Source: Thamnaconus septentrionalis
Taxonomy: Eukaryota > Chordata > Actinopteri > Tetraodontiformes > Monacanthidae
NCBI GenBank assembly: GCA_009823395.1
Contig: CM020502.1
Coordinates: 21,856,444 to 21,920,443 of the forward strand
Reading direction: 5' to 3'
Length of the DNA: 64,000 nucleotides
Part shown: positions 23,946 to 36,600 of the stretch, piece by piece
How the letters are laid out: the number at the start of each line of letters is the position of its first letter
Position numbering within the stretch: position 1 is the first letter of the stretch
Notes under the pieces: generated by a model
Told to the model about the DNA's origin: nothing
Database searches by the model: none
What the model saw: the letters and a program-made list of their open reading frames with translations, nothing else
Made by a program: the position numbers and the translations under genes

Positions 23946-26900
23946 TCAGTGGGACTCGCCGTTGACCGAGCTGCCCTCGCCCCGGGGCGAGGAGGAGCGC
24001 GACAGGCCCCCCCTCTCTGTGTTCTCTGAGCTGGAGCCGTTCTGGCTGTGGTGGTCGGCGGCGGCGGAGGAGGCGGTGGAGGAGGCGGAGGAGGCGCTGG
24101 ACGACGTGGCCGAGGTGGATGAGGGCCGGGCCTTCTCCTTGAAGTCCGTGATGATCACCGTCAGGTCGCCCACCGTCACCTCCAGATGCTGGGCGCTGCT
24201 GCGGTCGATGTTTTTTAACCTGGGCCTGGCGAGGACGGGCGGGAGAGCGGTGAGGAGAGGGGGAGGAGCAGGAAACGTTGCAACTTTTATTTATTCCTTT
24301 TACCTCATCTTCTTGTGACTGTTCTTCTTGAGCGCCGGCTCCCGGTCGCTCTTCTCCCGCTCGGCTCTCTCCTTCTTCTCCTTCTTGGGCTGCGAGGGCA
24401 ACACGAACTGCTGCGTTACCTGCTGCTGCGAGACGAGCTGCGAGACGGGACGAGGCTTCCTGTTTTGTTTTTTGTTTTATTTGAGGGGAAAAGACACAGA
24501 AAGAGAAACAGAAAAGAAAAGGATTAGGGAATTCAAAGAAAGGAGGAGAAAAAAAAATCACAGGGGGTGTAGGGTGGGGGGGCGGGGGGGGTGACGACGA
24601 CACGTGGCTTCACGCTAGCTGCCTTGCCATTATCAAGAGCCAATAATCGCTGCCAGCGCCGCTCGGGGACACGGAGCCGCTCAAGTGTTCTTAACGCCGG
24701 CAGCCGGTGGCGACACGTGAGGCGAATTCCGAGTAAAAAACGCCAGGAAGTCGCACTGCACCTGCACAGGATTGTCAATACAAAGGGGGAGAACAATCAG
24801 AGCGAGAAGGACGCTGATGTAATGTGGTCCTCCGAGCACTGGGTGGCGTGTGGGCAGGGCCAGTTCAGGCAGGCGGTTGCTGATTGGCAAGAAGAAAACA
24901 GTTTTGATTTTTTGTTTAAGTGCAATCAATGAATAGGAGAGTAAAGTGAAAAGAAATTGAGTTTTTCTTTTCAAAGACGCAAACCCAATTAGCATTAGTG
25001 CTCACAGTTCAAGTGCAGGGATAAGGTAGACTTCTAAAAATACTTGCAAAAATGTGTGTGACACCACAGAGTGACACCAGATCACCACTTATCTTGCTAT
25101 TCTTGCTCAGCTTAGTTCCTTTTTTTCATGCCTTGCACACCAAGCAGTGAACAACCACCTGACAGCGAAAGACGGACCGCCCGCTCTGCGAAAACGCGAA
25201 AATCAAAAAATAACCCGTGCACTGTTGACTCCATGTTCCGCAAAAAAAAACTGGCGCACGGCGCCTCGAGAGCAACGCATTATGCAACCGGCCTGGCAAC
25301 GGTTTGCACGTGAACGTAGCTTTTTTCCCTTCCGTTTGCGTGCGTGCGTGCGAGCGCAAGTGTGTGTGTGTTGGTGTGTTTGGCTCGAGTCCTAGCCGAG
25401 AGGCGAGCGTGTCGAAAAAAGGCCATCTGTTGAGGGAGCCGATACGTCTCAGCGCCCGATTCCCCCTCCTGCATCCCTCGCATCGCACTCGCCCGCACGT
25501 TGGCGCATCGGGACGTACGATGGGAAAAGTACAGGAGAGCGACCTGTTCAACGGGTGAAGCGGGTCCAGATATTCAAGGAGCTCAGTGAGGTTTGCAGTA
25601 TTGTGAAGAGGTTTGGAGGAGTACTTACAAAACATCATTAACAGCAATAACAAAAGCAGAAAAAAGAGCAATACGTACAATTGTTGCTCACAAATATGAA
25701 TATTGAGTTGATAAATAACATCGAGGATAGATATTTCGTCATGTTTTGAATTACACGCTTATTTGTTAATTAATCATCAGCCTATGACGCAAGTACATAA
25801 TACATTTTTTCGCACGTTGGAAAATCACAGAACTAGCTTGCTTTGCGAGCAGTAGTTCACTTAGGTAAATGCGTACTTTACGGCAGTAATTAGCAAATTA
25901 CAGCAATACTAGTGTTTATACTGAACTGTAACACTATCCCTTATCAACTGTGTTATTTAGGGCTTATTAATTCGATATGTAAGTGGTAAGAAATCTGTTT
26001 AAGCTATTTAACTGTGATAAACATTGCATATAACCTTTAAATCATGAATTAATATACCTGTGATAGTTTACATTGACTATGTCACAGATAAATTCTTTGT
26101 GTGTCATTATTTTGATATATTTGTTTAAAAACGTAGGCTGTCAGAGTACAACAGTATAACACAAGTGTGAAGATTTAAGCAAGTTAGGTTAAACAGAAGT
26201 CCAAAGATAATCGTGACTAATTGAAAAACAATACAAATTGACAGATTAGTCGACAACAAAAATAATCATTAGTTGCAACCCTAATTTATAATGGATGGAG
26301 AAGGGGTGGGAGCCATAACCTAAGCTTCTTATCACTTTTCAAATATACATTAAAAATAAAAAATCTGAATTTAATTGTATGCTGTTTTTTTTTCGAAATG
26401 CCTTCTATTCAAAACAAATGTTTCAATCAATCACAATTAGAGATTCATCCGCACTATTAGCTGTAGCGCCAGGGCCAAGTGTTGCTGTATGTTTTTTTGG
26501 GGTTTTTTTTGGCCAAGAGGAGCCGTTTTGTGTCCTATTTAGCCTGATGCACCGCCGCGCTGTACCTCATTTAAAAGGGCGGTCTGAGGCCGTGGCTGTC
26601 GTCTTAACTGTGCCAAGATGACCTAAATTGGGGCGCAGCTTTTAAAGACCATCTCCTCCTCCTCCTCCCCCTCCTCCTCCCGAGTTATCACCGCCTTCAC
26701 AGAACGCGCGGCGATGCTAGCGAGGCCCGAGCGAAAAATGCAAATGGGTCTCTTGGCCTACATAAGACGTCTGTTCGGAGGAGGAGATGCAGAGATCCGT
26801 CTAATGCGTCTGCCACAGAAACTGCTGACGCCGCCTCAAATAATAAGAAGGTCCTCCCCTCAGTCTTTCTGTGCAGCTCTGCCTGGAAATTCTCCCCCGC

Positions 26901-29900
26901 AAAGAAAAGAAAAAACAAATCAGGGGGAAAAAACCCCAAAATTAACGACTTCTTTCCAGCCTTTCCCGCCAACTTGCATACAAAACCAACGACCCTGCCC
27001 CCCCGGAAGGCTAATCAGTACCAGAGTGCAAAAAAACTTATTTGCACCTCCAGTTCCCTTTCCCAACATAACAAAACTGCGCGGGTTGATTTACAAGAGC
27101 AGTCCTCATCATCTTGAAGCCATCACAATCTCTTGCCTCAGAGCAACTCTTGCGAAATCCGATTTTCTTTCTTTTCTTTTTTTCTTTTGTTTTGTCGACC
27201 CTGAACTCTTCGTGTTTTACACCGGAGCAGGTTTTTGCTAATTGAGCCCGTTCAATAACCTGGAGGTGAAAGAGGAGACTGACAACCTCATATTACGGCC
27301 ATGGCAGAAGCGTCGGGGCCCGAACAGCACCGCCTCTGTTAACCCAATCAGACGGGTGATTATCGGAGCACTTAGACCTTCTACTGCCGACTTCCATCTG
27401 GAAGCCCAAAGCGGCCCAGTGTTTGTGTGGGTTATTGATTCCAAAAGGGATTTCTCTACCCTAATGTGACGGGACTATTCTTCCTGACAACAACCGAGTG
27501 CTGCTGCTGCTGTTCGTTGTTGTTGTTGGTGCATCACACAGCTGCTCACGGAGTAGCGCGGCCGGGAATGTAAGGGGGGGGGCTGGACAAATCTATAAAT
27601 TCACAATTACACTCAGCTGTGTGATGAGAAACTAGCCGTGGATACGGGTGCAATTATTGAAAATAGTTACGTTATGAGTTCCAATTGGCGTGGGAGTAGC
27701 CTTGCCAGTGCGCCAACAGGCACAGCAGCACCACCTGGACTGGGGTACCATTTCAAATGTTTTGATACAATGCCAATTTTGATACCTTGGTTTCCAGTTT
27801 TTTGTTTGTTTTTTCCAAATTTTTCAAACCAGTTTGGACAACGATAAAAAAATACCCTGCAATTAAAACACTTTTATTTTCCATTCTACTAGTGATTCAA
27901 TTCAGGATTTCCTCCAAACCACGTTTGTTGTATTCCCATTCTTGCCGCTACGTCCTTGGCACAAATGCTGATTTATGCTTTATTTTGATCCACCTTAATA
28001 AAGTGGAACCACACTTTAGACTTCTTTGGCACAATGCTAATTTTCTCTCAAAGATTTACTTTCTTGTATAACGGAATTTGGCACCGAAAAATTATTCGAT
28101 ATTCGATGGGATCTGAGCATTTCGGTCAGGGCATATATCGAAAGTTTGGTACCCAGCCCAAATGTGGACTAGCGGAATGGACAAATATCACTGGATGCCA
28201 GCGTTAAGGCGACTATTTGAGGCCAAAGTGGCTACTGGCAAACTGTGTCGACATCAATCTCTCAAACGTCTGTCCAAAATAACGAGTCACAGTTCAGGGA
28301 CAATGCAAATTTGTATGACTTGAAATATTGACGGCAGAACAACTTCAGAGGCTAATAGTGCTAACAGCTTACAAAGACATTCAAACAGATGGTTGCTGGT
28401 ACAACTCCAGTGAAGCATTTAACAGTTCTATCTATTTGCCCGTGACGCCTCCGGCTGACAAAATTGCGGAGGAAAACATTTCAGGTCGTCTTTGACAACT
28501 CGCGCTTTTATCCCCGAGCGAAAGACAAAAGACGCGTCGTGTGCTGCAGACTGGAAAGAAGCTGCAAAGAACAAGCGGCCTCTTCTGTCACTGATCCCTC
28601 ACACATTTCGCTGACGGGAGAACTCTGGCTGACCCCGTCACAAATATGTAGACGCACACATACACACACACATACACACACACTTGTCTATCTCTGTCCG
28701 TCCCCTCCGTCCCCCCCTGCGCTACTTTTTCTCATGCACCCGTTGACCTTGCACCCGTCCGACTCAGTAAAAATACCCAAACGCCGTCCGAGGGGATATC
28801 TCAATATTGCCTGTTCCCATCTGATAGCGAATGTTTTTTGTCTCGCGACAAATTTGCTCGGTTGAGAAGGAGAGGAAAAAAAAGGAGGAAATAATCAGAC
28901 TTCGGACAAACAGGTCAGCGCTCCTGGAATCGGCGACTGACGCAGATGTTGCGGTTTGGCGTGCGAGCCCATGAGTCGACAAATGGCCTTCAAAAACAGC
29001 TGCTGGGATTATTGGGCTGTGCCAAAAACCCGCCAATGACGAGGTTGTGACGTGGTAAAACACAAACAGCTGTTTTTTGTGGATTTATTGAAACCAAATG
29101 GAAAAGTGTCACTGGGGAAAAAAAAAGAGGGGGGTGGGGCAACAATAATGACAAAAACACTTCTACCGCGTTCTGGAAAAAAAAAAATGATTGGGTCATT
29201 TTCATCTTGGTGATGATGCAACTGCCTGACAATAACAGAGGCTTTGAACGTGTTTTTGGATCTAAAACAAATTCCGACCATGGAACTTTGCAAATAAAGC
29301 AAGTCATTTTCTATAGAGATCCAGTCGACGTGGCTTCCACTCGTTTTCGCCCCGACCCATTTCGTCCACCCCCCCACCCCCATCCCCCACCGCGCGGGCG
29401 AGAAGACACTCAGGTGTAATTGCGCTTTTGGCTGGAGGGACGCTAATAAAACAGAAGGCCACCGCTGAAAGCAGTCCAAGAACTCGACCGCAGGCCGTCG
29501 CCTCAGACGGCCCAAGCGGCCGTTCGCGCCTTATCGACGTTCGGGGAGTTCTGAAGCCATCTGAAGCCAGTTATTTTTATATCTCTCCCACCCCCCCACC
29601 CCCTTTTCCTTTCTATTCTCCCAGATTCAGGCAAACGTAGACTTGATGCAAGTCAACACTTTTGAAGTGCTTGAATGTTGAACCTGGAACATTTTCAACT
29701 CTTAAAATCCGTAACGAACGTCTCCGCAGACGGCGTTTGTGACGAGCAGCCCACAGGACAGCTGACGGGGACTGAAAATAATCTTGACGCACGCACGGCC
29801 GTAAACAAATGGCAGATTTTTTTTCTTTTTCTTTTTTTTAAGCCCCGTCAAGTGCTCGCTCCATCCGGGTCCGCGTTTGTCAGGTTTCCTGTCGGCAGGT

Positions 29901-29977
29901 TGCAGGCTGCTCCCGGGAGCTCCTCCAACCCGGTGATTAATGTCTGTCCCTGCCTCGACATGCAAGCGGCGAGTGTG

Positions 29978-30008
<31 letters not shown>

Positions 30009-33000
30009 ACGTGTCTGTCTGTGTGTGGAGGAGGAGAGGGAGACAGATGGCGCTCCACGTCCTGTGGTTTATGACACCTTCCACAGAACGCCACAATCTC
30101 CTCTCCTCTGGCACAAAAGGCCTGCCTGCACACACGCACGCACGCCCGTGCACGTGTGCACGCACAGAGAGCGGTGTGTCATGCATCAGTGTCGCCGCAG
30201 TAATTACGGGCTTATCGCGTCACCGTAATCTTGAACCGCGGCGAGGCGATAACAGCCGGCTGCATTGTCTGTGCACTCACTGTTTGTGTGTTTTTTTTCT
30301 TAAACGTTGTTTGGTTGTGTCGTGTGTGTGTGTGTGTGTGTGTGTGTGCGGGGCTCGAGTGCGGGTGACTTATTTTCAATCACTTCCTCTGATTGGTGAG
30401 GCTTCAGCCCGGTGATTAATCTTTTGCGAGCCGTCAACCCTGCACGTTGATTCTATTGAATGCCGACGCAGCTTCCATATGGTCGCGGATTTGCGAACGG
30501 GCTCGAAATGAAATTGTGAACCCGCCCACCGCCCATCAATTTTGGGGGGCACGGTCGACTGACGCGTCAATCATCCTCCGCGTGCGTTTTTCTACAGAAG
30601 TCGAGTCTGATTTCGATGACACAGCAGGTGTCTGTCTGTCTGCGCTTTGAGTTGTTGACGAGCTGCTCACTGTGTGCTTTCAAAGGATTACGCTGCCAAG
30701 AAAAAGAAAAAGGAAAAATGGTTGGAAAAAGTCCTGGTGTCGGCGGTAATTTACAAAACTGGTTCAGACTTGTGTGAACGGCTGTCTGTTGTGATGAAGC
30801 CGGTCAACAAAAAGGCTCAAACCCATTCAGATGGTCGACGTCTGTCGTTCTCTGTGAAATGTTCTTTTCATCTAATTTCACGGCAGGAAGACAATAAAAA
30901 CTGTCTGCGTTTGAGTCGTGTAAATACAAATACGTGCAGGTAGCGGAATATGGAATCGCAGCTCATTTGCATTTCAGACAAATGCGTTCCCTGCCTCCAT
31001 TGGGAAACTGTTTTTTTTTTTTAAACGAATGCACATATTTTATGAAACATAAAGTGCACAGAACACGACGGTGATGGAGAGATAAAGAATTTATTTCACT
31101 GCACAAGTTTTGAGCTGCATTTTGATCACTCAGACATAAAAAAAAGAAGCCTGCCACAGTCTCTGCTATCGCAATCGGTTCCAGCAGGCTGATCTGTGCC
31201 TTGTATTTCTAATGGATATCTAGCAGGCAACCAATCACTGGCTGGAGTCGCACAGTCGCTTTGAAATGGGAACTATTTCATTAGCGTCGTCTGCGTGAGA
31301 GGCTTTCCCTTGTGCAGCTGCAAAACTGATTGTTTTCAGGTGATTCTGGTTGGGCCTGTTGGCGAAACTTGACATCTGAAGGAAACAACAAATAATAATA
31401 ACCTCAATAATAGAAAAGCTCTCATCTGACACTAAAGTCAGCTCATCAGTTCATGTTCCAGCAGACGAGTGCTTCTAGTCTGCCAGTGAGAAAAGTCCAT
31501 CTGTTAATGTGGGTTGTGCTTGCTAGAACAGACATCGCTTGTAATTGTCTTCTTGTGATATCACAAAGGGTACATATGTGTAAATAACAAGTCTTTCACA
31601 CCCCCAGGAAGGTGACCACTGAGGTCTGAAAGTCTGGTTCAGTCTGGGATCTTAAAACAGGCGCCTATTTATTTTGTGGGTGTAAAATTCAAATGATTGA
31701 AAAGATATTACAATGTGTATTTGATCATTTCATATAAATTAAAGACGGAAACAATTCCCAAAATACACATTCCAAATATACCAATTCCCAAAATGCCGCT
31801 ACCAAAGAAACAGAAATTTCATCCAACCATCCATCCATCCATCCATCCATCCTTTTTCAATACCCGCTTCTGAACTCAGGGTCACAGGGGTCTGCTGGAG
31901 CCTCTCCCAGCTGTCATAGGGCGAATGCAGGGTGACACCCTGGACCAGTCGCCAGTTCATCACAGGGCCACACACCTAAGGTCAATTTAGAGTTTTCAAT
32001 TCTCTTCACATGCATGTTTTTGGACTGTGGGAGGAAGCCGGAAAACCCACGCAGACACAGGGCGATCATGCAAACTCCACACAGCAAGGTCCCAGGCCTG
32101 GAATTGAACCCACAACCTTGTTATTGTGAGGATAACCACTGTGCCACCGTGTCGCCCAAAGAAAACACAAACAATCATAAATGAGGAGTTTGAATTTGAG
32201 CGACAACATTTCCTGCAGCACAAATTGCAAGAGAATTTTTTCACGGGAAGGCGTCCACACAACCACCCGCTGCCCAATTTTGAGTGTGTGCACTGCACAT
32301 GAACTGTGAGGGGAGGGGCTTACGCAGAGGTCGATGAAGCAACATCGGATAAAGGAGCCAAACATTCGCAGGGCAGCTCGTCCGGGGATACAGAGGTGAC
32401 GACGGGCGGGCGTCAATCAGCTCCGACGGCGCAAGACACGCCAAGGTTCCAGCTCGGGCGAGGAGAGGAGAGAAGTGAACGCAAGACCAGGGCGCCCACG
32501 GACGGGGGGCGTGATCGAGCTTGCCGTCCCGACCCGCAAGAAATAGAATGCTGCTAAACGAGCTACCGTGTGCGTGAGCACGCACCTACGCACGCAAGCA
32601 CATGCACAGAGAAGGGAGCGTCTCCTCTGGTGGCAGCCGACTCGTCAGAGCTGGGCTCGGCGAGCAGACGCAGGTGGCGTGGGCGAGACACCGGAGAAGG
32701 TCACTGAACGCGGCACTGGGAATATTTGGTCCCACCCCCACCGTGACATTTTTCACGGCTCTCCCTCTCGATCCGAGCGCGACGGCACGCCTGCTGAACT
32801 CTGGCCCCTCGCCTCGTGTCTCGCTGCACTCAGACGTTAAGATGACAATCATCTGAGATCACTGCTAATGAGCTCGGGCGAGAAGAGGCTTCCTTCCTTT
32901 TTGTGTAATGGGTGCTGTGCTCAAGAGGAGGCCTTTCCGCTGATGCAGGAATCAAAGTGGCGATCTCGCACTTGGGCCCTCGCTTCTGTCCATCAAATAA

Positions 33001-36000
33001 GGGAACGACGAGGTTCAGGTTAAAGGTCCAGTGTGGAAAAAATTTTAAGGAAGCCTGCCTGACAACGCGTTTTGTATTTAGTGCACTGTCAGGTGAGCTT
33101 CCTTTAAAAAATAGCAGTGCAAGATGGCAGCTAACGAGGAGCAAGACCCTTATTGCTCTATGTATATTCTTCCATAAATGAACTGTTTTAAGGGTAGGAA
33201 AACCAAATTAGTAAATGAGGGTGCAAATGAGTATCCACTTTTACTCATACAATTTTACCCACTGGACCTTTAAGTACCTGAAGGCAGCATCTCTCATCAC
33301 CTGGAAGAGCAACGCATTTCAGCCAAGCACGTAACATCCAGTGGTGCCAGTATTTTGTGGTAAATGGACTGAAGTTGTCTTTATTCTAGTCTGCTGACCA
33401 CTCAACATCTCACCCCCAGACAGTGGAAGGTGCCGCCAAACCACCTATGAGGGGAATTTAGAGTGAAGCGTCGTGCCCCGAGGACGCACTGCTGCTCTCA
33501 TCCCTGTTCAAACTTCCTACACGACGACATCGTCAATTTAATTTTACTTCGGAGTCGAGCATCTCGATGTAGGTTACACACAGTTTGCCACGGCTTGCGA
33601 TGCTCAAAGCTGTTTTTCTTTAACTGCTTTGAAGATATTGTTGTACCGTGAGACTTGGACATCCTTTACATCTTCCGCAACCAGATTCCACTTTGCGAGC
33701 GCCGCACGTCGCAGAAGTGCTGATAGAATTAGCGGCGTGTCGGCCACTCCGTCACGCCCTGGATGTTGTTATCAAAAAGCGAGGTGATGGAGAAACAGCC
33801 TTTCTGTTCAACTCAAATTGACAAACTGAACCACTTTCATTCCACTAATAGCCACGGGGTCCCTTCAGGAGGTGAACTTCCGCCATGCGGCACCTGCCCT
33901 CTTAAACTACTTCTCTCATGATGCACCCCGCCGACTACCCGCCATCCATCCCTCTATCTTGGGGGGTAAAAAGTGAGATTTCACACCGATTCTTTGCGTC
34001 ACAACGAGCACTGAGATCAGCAGAAGACGGCCTTCCCCTCATCCGAAGAAGCCGGGTGGAGCGACGACCTCTGGGCGGCGGGCGGCTCACTTTCTTGCAA
34101 CGTTGGGACGCCCGGTGGGGGCCGCGTCGAGCATAAATCCGTGTCACTGCGATAATGGCTCAGTCACGCTTATTTAGTAACCAGCGAGTGGGAGGCAAAA
34201 TTGGCCCACATTTATATTCCGCGCCTCGTTTTTGCCCTTTTAACACCTTCGGCTTGTCAGCCAAGAAATCCGCTTGTCCGCCGTGGTCACTCGTTACCAG
34301 ATGCGGCCACCTGTTTGGCGGTTTGGATTTTTTTTCTTTTTTTTGCTGCAGCGACAGTTGAGTCGAGGGGAGCGTTTGTTGGCAAAGACCTTTTTCCGTG
34401 ATAAACAGCGCAAAACGCCGCGTCTCTGCTGCACTGCAGTCGGGAAGCCAAGTGGGTTATTAGCATTAAACAAGACCTCCTCTGAGTTTCTAATTCTGTC
34501 TCGGAGTGCTGCGGCTGAAGCCCGGAGATGCCGGACGCCCCCGATCAAAGTTGAGCTTTTGCTGCTGGTAATTTGAAGGAGGAGGAACTTTTAAGAGTGT
34601 CCTCCATCAACCGCGATGAGAAGCCTTCTACCTGACCTCTGCGTTTGCAGCCGCCGTGTATTTTTGTGCAAATTAAAAATGTGTTTTTTTCCCCTCCCCT
34701 CGACAGAATAAATGCAGCCATGTGTAAAATTTGCATGTTGAGTGCATCTGCACGCAAGCGTGTGCTCGTGCGTGCGCGTATGTGTGTGTGTGTGTGTCTC
34801 TCTCATGACAGCAGGGCTGATTAAGCTGTTGCATAGTAATGAGCTGTGGCTGTCTGTCTGGCAGCTGCTCTGACAACCCCTTTTCACAACTAGCCCTCCC
34901 ACGCACGTACTCACCCGGCGCGCGCACACACACGCAGCGTACAATAATTATGAAAAAAAAGGCTACGACGTTACTGATGTGGCGCTTCTGTCGTCACCGC
35001 CGCCACAGTTAAATCACCCGCAGAGTTCGTGCAAGGCAGGGTTAGCGCCGGCGCACGCCACTGCTGGCAACACAGCCGCACATCCTCTGCCCCCCCCCCA
35101 ACCCTTTTGTTGTGTTTACATCCTGGTAATGACTGTCGCTGAGGAATAACAGTCATTTCCTGCTTGGAACCACAGAGCTCAGAGAGCAGAGTCATGAGCA
35201 TGCGTGTGTGTGTGTGTGTGTGCTTGAGATACCTGTGGGGTGTTTGTAAGGGGAGTGGCGTGCCCTCCCTCGGCCCTACTCTTTTCTTTTCTCCTGCGAG
35301 ATGATGGATGTGTGTGTTTGCGCGTGTGTGTGCATAAAGAGCGTTCCATCCTTCTTTCTCGCAGAGGTCAGTGTCAGTGCGGGGGCGTGCACATGACGGC
35401 CGAATGCAAGGCTCTCGGGGGGAAAACCACAAATCCAAGTACTTGTCGTACCTTTTTTCTTTTTTTCTTTTTTTACAATAAAACATTCTAGTATTTTTTT
35501 TTTTTTTTTTTTACCGAACCTCAACAAGGAGAGGCCTGACCCGAGGCATGTTTGTTTTAAATGCAAAGAGGAGGACAAAAAGGTTTAAAAACACAATCAC
35601 CCTGGTGATTCGCAGTAGAAGAGGTGAGATGAAGCTGCCTCTCGTTTAACTGGGGGCAGCCCCAAAGCCATCAAAGCCTCCCTGGGTACGCGCTAATGCA
35701 GAAAGAGAGCGACGATGCATTTTGTAATCCATCCATCCATCCATCCACCCATCCACCCTAGGCGTCCGTCGTCTTACCTCGTTGATGTCCCCTTCCTGAC
35801 ATCACACATCATGCACTTGAAAGCTTCCGCCGTGTTCTTGTACGTGCACACGCTGCAGTCCCAAAACCCCTCGTCGGAGGGCTTCGGTTGACGCTTCGGC
35901 CTTTGGGCACAAGGGGAGGGGGGAGGGAGAAGAAGAAGAAGAAAATAACAATAACAATCACAAAAATGGTAAGCGGCAAATTGGGATTGACGGGATGAAA

Positions 36001-36243
36001 ATGGACGGCCGGGAGAGGTGAGGAGAGGGCCGAGAAGAGGGAGAGGAGAGGCGGCAGGGAGTTGAGCTCGGCATCCGCGGAGGCTATCGGTAGCAAACAT
36101 CTGGGTAAAGCCGACGGGATTTTGAGGGGGTTGAGAAAAAAATCATGAGCGAGCGGCGCTGTGATCCGACACTGTAATTGGCGATCAGGTTTTAACACCC
36201 TCGCGCGCGCGCCATCACGCGCACACACTCAAACACACACACG

Positions 36244-36286
<43 letters not shown>

Positions 36287-36414
36287 AGGGAGGGAGACCG
36301 CGGAGAAAACCCTTTTTTTCTCTTTAATGGTGCGCTTGTTCGATGCTCGCTAGCCTCGATAGCTCGGCCGCGGCGGCTCGCCACTTACCTTGTGGGACTC
36401 CTCTTGTCGCCCAT
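23946..36414 (-). CDS. yaf2: YY1-associated factor 2 (4 coding exons)
   Basis: Subunit of non-canonical Polycomb repressive complex 1 that links RING1 proteins and YY1; nuclear (family knowledge). Exons on the minus strand are 36389-36414, 35778-35900, 24304-24459 and 23946-24225. Phases join to give 194 residues (human about 180). The protein begins [21 protein letters not shown] RanBP2-type zinc finger follows at residues 21-45 with C24, C27, C38 and C41. Then come a Gln-rich then Lys/Glu-rich linker ([20 protein letters not shown]) and the RING1/YY1-binding core [20 protein letters not shown] (from residue 102) through ITDFKEK. The protein ends [13 protein letters not shown] and the NGESH end separate it from RYBP. 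A Ser/Ala tract lengthens the tail. The start is the only ATG before the conserved GDK motif. Confidence 0.95.
26200..26285. mobile_element. Possible hAT-type MITE remnant
   Basis: The text GATTAGTCGAC followed by ATTAGTTGCAACCCTAA resembles the end of a very common teleost non-autonomous repeat that typically ends ...TTGCAGCCCTA. Only one decayed end is visible. The assignment is from memory of the family's look. Confidence 0.3.
27737..28160. mobile_element. Decayed MITE with GGCTGGGTACCA-type inverted ends
   Basis: ACTGGGGTACCA at 27739-27750 is an imperfect inverted match to TGGTACCCAGCC at 28147-28158. The text between has ATTCGATATTCGAT and GGCACCGAAAAA blocks like those of a common fish repeat whose ends read GGGCTGGGTA. 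No coding sequence is inside. About 420 bp. Confidence 0.45.
29973..30008. repeat. (TG)n/(TGCG)n microsatellite
   Basis: A TG run passing into TGCG repeats. Confidence 0.9.
30322..30348. repeat. (TG)n microsatellite
   Basis: An uninterrupted TG run of about 13 units. Confidence 0.92.
31811..32155 (-). mobile_element. Full-length tRNA-derived SINE with (GGAT)n tail
   Basis: On the minus strand it opens with a tRNA-like pol III head: A box TGGCACAGTGG (32136-32146) and B box GGTTCAATTCC (32100-32110). The body follows (TGTGTGGAGTTTGCATG, CTTCCTCCCACAGTCC, GGCGACTGGTCCAGGGTG, CAGCTGGGAGAGGCTCC) and a tail of ATGG/GGAT repeats. The 9-bp direct repeat CCAAAGAAA flanks it at 31802-31810 and 32156-32164, consistent with a target-site duplication. 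It is a widely dispersed percomorph family whose Repbase name I cannot confirm. About 345 bp, inside yaf2 intron 2. Confidence 0.8.
33020..33273. mobile_element. TTAA-flanked MITE (piggyBac-like)
   Basis: The tetranucleotide TTAA occurs at 33020-33023 and 33270-33273. Immediately inside are perfect 10-bp inverted repeats, AGGTCCAGTG at the left and CACTGGACCT at the right, with weaker similarity continuing inward. The 246-bp interior has no transposase. A TTAA duplication plus short inverted ends is the piggyBac hallmark. Confidence 0.75.
35728..35758. repeat. (ATCC)n microsatellite
   Basis: A short ATCC run next to yaf2 exon 2, with no SINE body attached. Confidence 0.85.
36249..36296. repeat. 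(GA)n then (GGGA)n in yaf2 intron 1
   Basis: A pure GA run of about 16 units continues into GGGA repeats, within the 488-base intron 1 and about 100 bases from the exon 1 donor. Confidence 0.95.
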
Positions 36415-36600
36415 GCCAGACGAGGGTATATGTGGAGGCGCCGAGACGAGCGCAAGCGCTGTTTATCGCCGTTTATTCGAGCCGAAGAAGCGATGCGCCC
36501 GTGCCGCTCGGCTTCCAGCTGTCGTGGAAACTCCGCTTGGGAGACGGTCACGTGACGCGGCGCGGCCAATCAGCGGGCGCCGTGGCTCTCCGAGCGAGGC
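36415..36600 (-). promoter_or_regulatory. yaf2: yaf2 CpG-rich promoter
   Basis: GC- and CpG-rich DNA directly upstream of the yaf2 ATG. It carries a perfect 10-bp palindrome GTCACGTGAC (36547-36556), a USF/TFE-type E-box. A CCAAT sequence at about 36566 reads ATTGG on the gene strand. No TATA box is seen. The promoter role is inferred from position and motifs. Confidence 0.55.

Larger units (their letters stand above)
24460..35777 (-). other. yaf2: yaf2 intron 2 (11.3 kb)
   Basis: A large intron between the zinc-finger exon and the Gln-rich exon. It contains a full tRNA-derived SINE, a TTAA-flanked MITE, older MITE-like remnants and several TG/CA runs. It also holds moderately GC-rich stretches without ORFs (about 26500-27640 and 33650-34950) that could be regulatory. 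An AT-rich tract lies at 25680-26350. No exon of another gene was recognised. Confidence 0.7.

Noticed and set aside
23482..24603. 373-aa minus-strand ORF
   Set aside because: It runs through yaf2 exons, introns and 3'UTR in the wrong frame and is Pro/Ser/Arg low-complexity text from GC-rich DNA.
29675..30415. 246-aa plus-strand ORF
   Set aside because: Includes two TG microsatellites and lies in yaf2 intron 2 with no homologous pattern.
35728..35758. ATCC run as a third SINE copy
   Set aside because: Only the tetranucleotide repeat is present; neither body nor target duplication was found.
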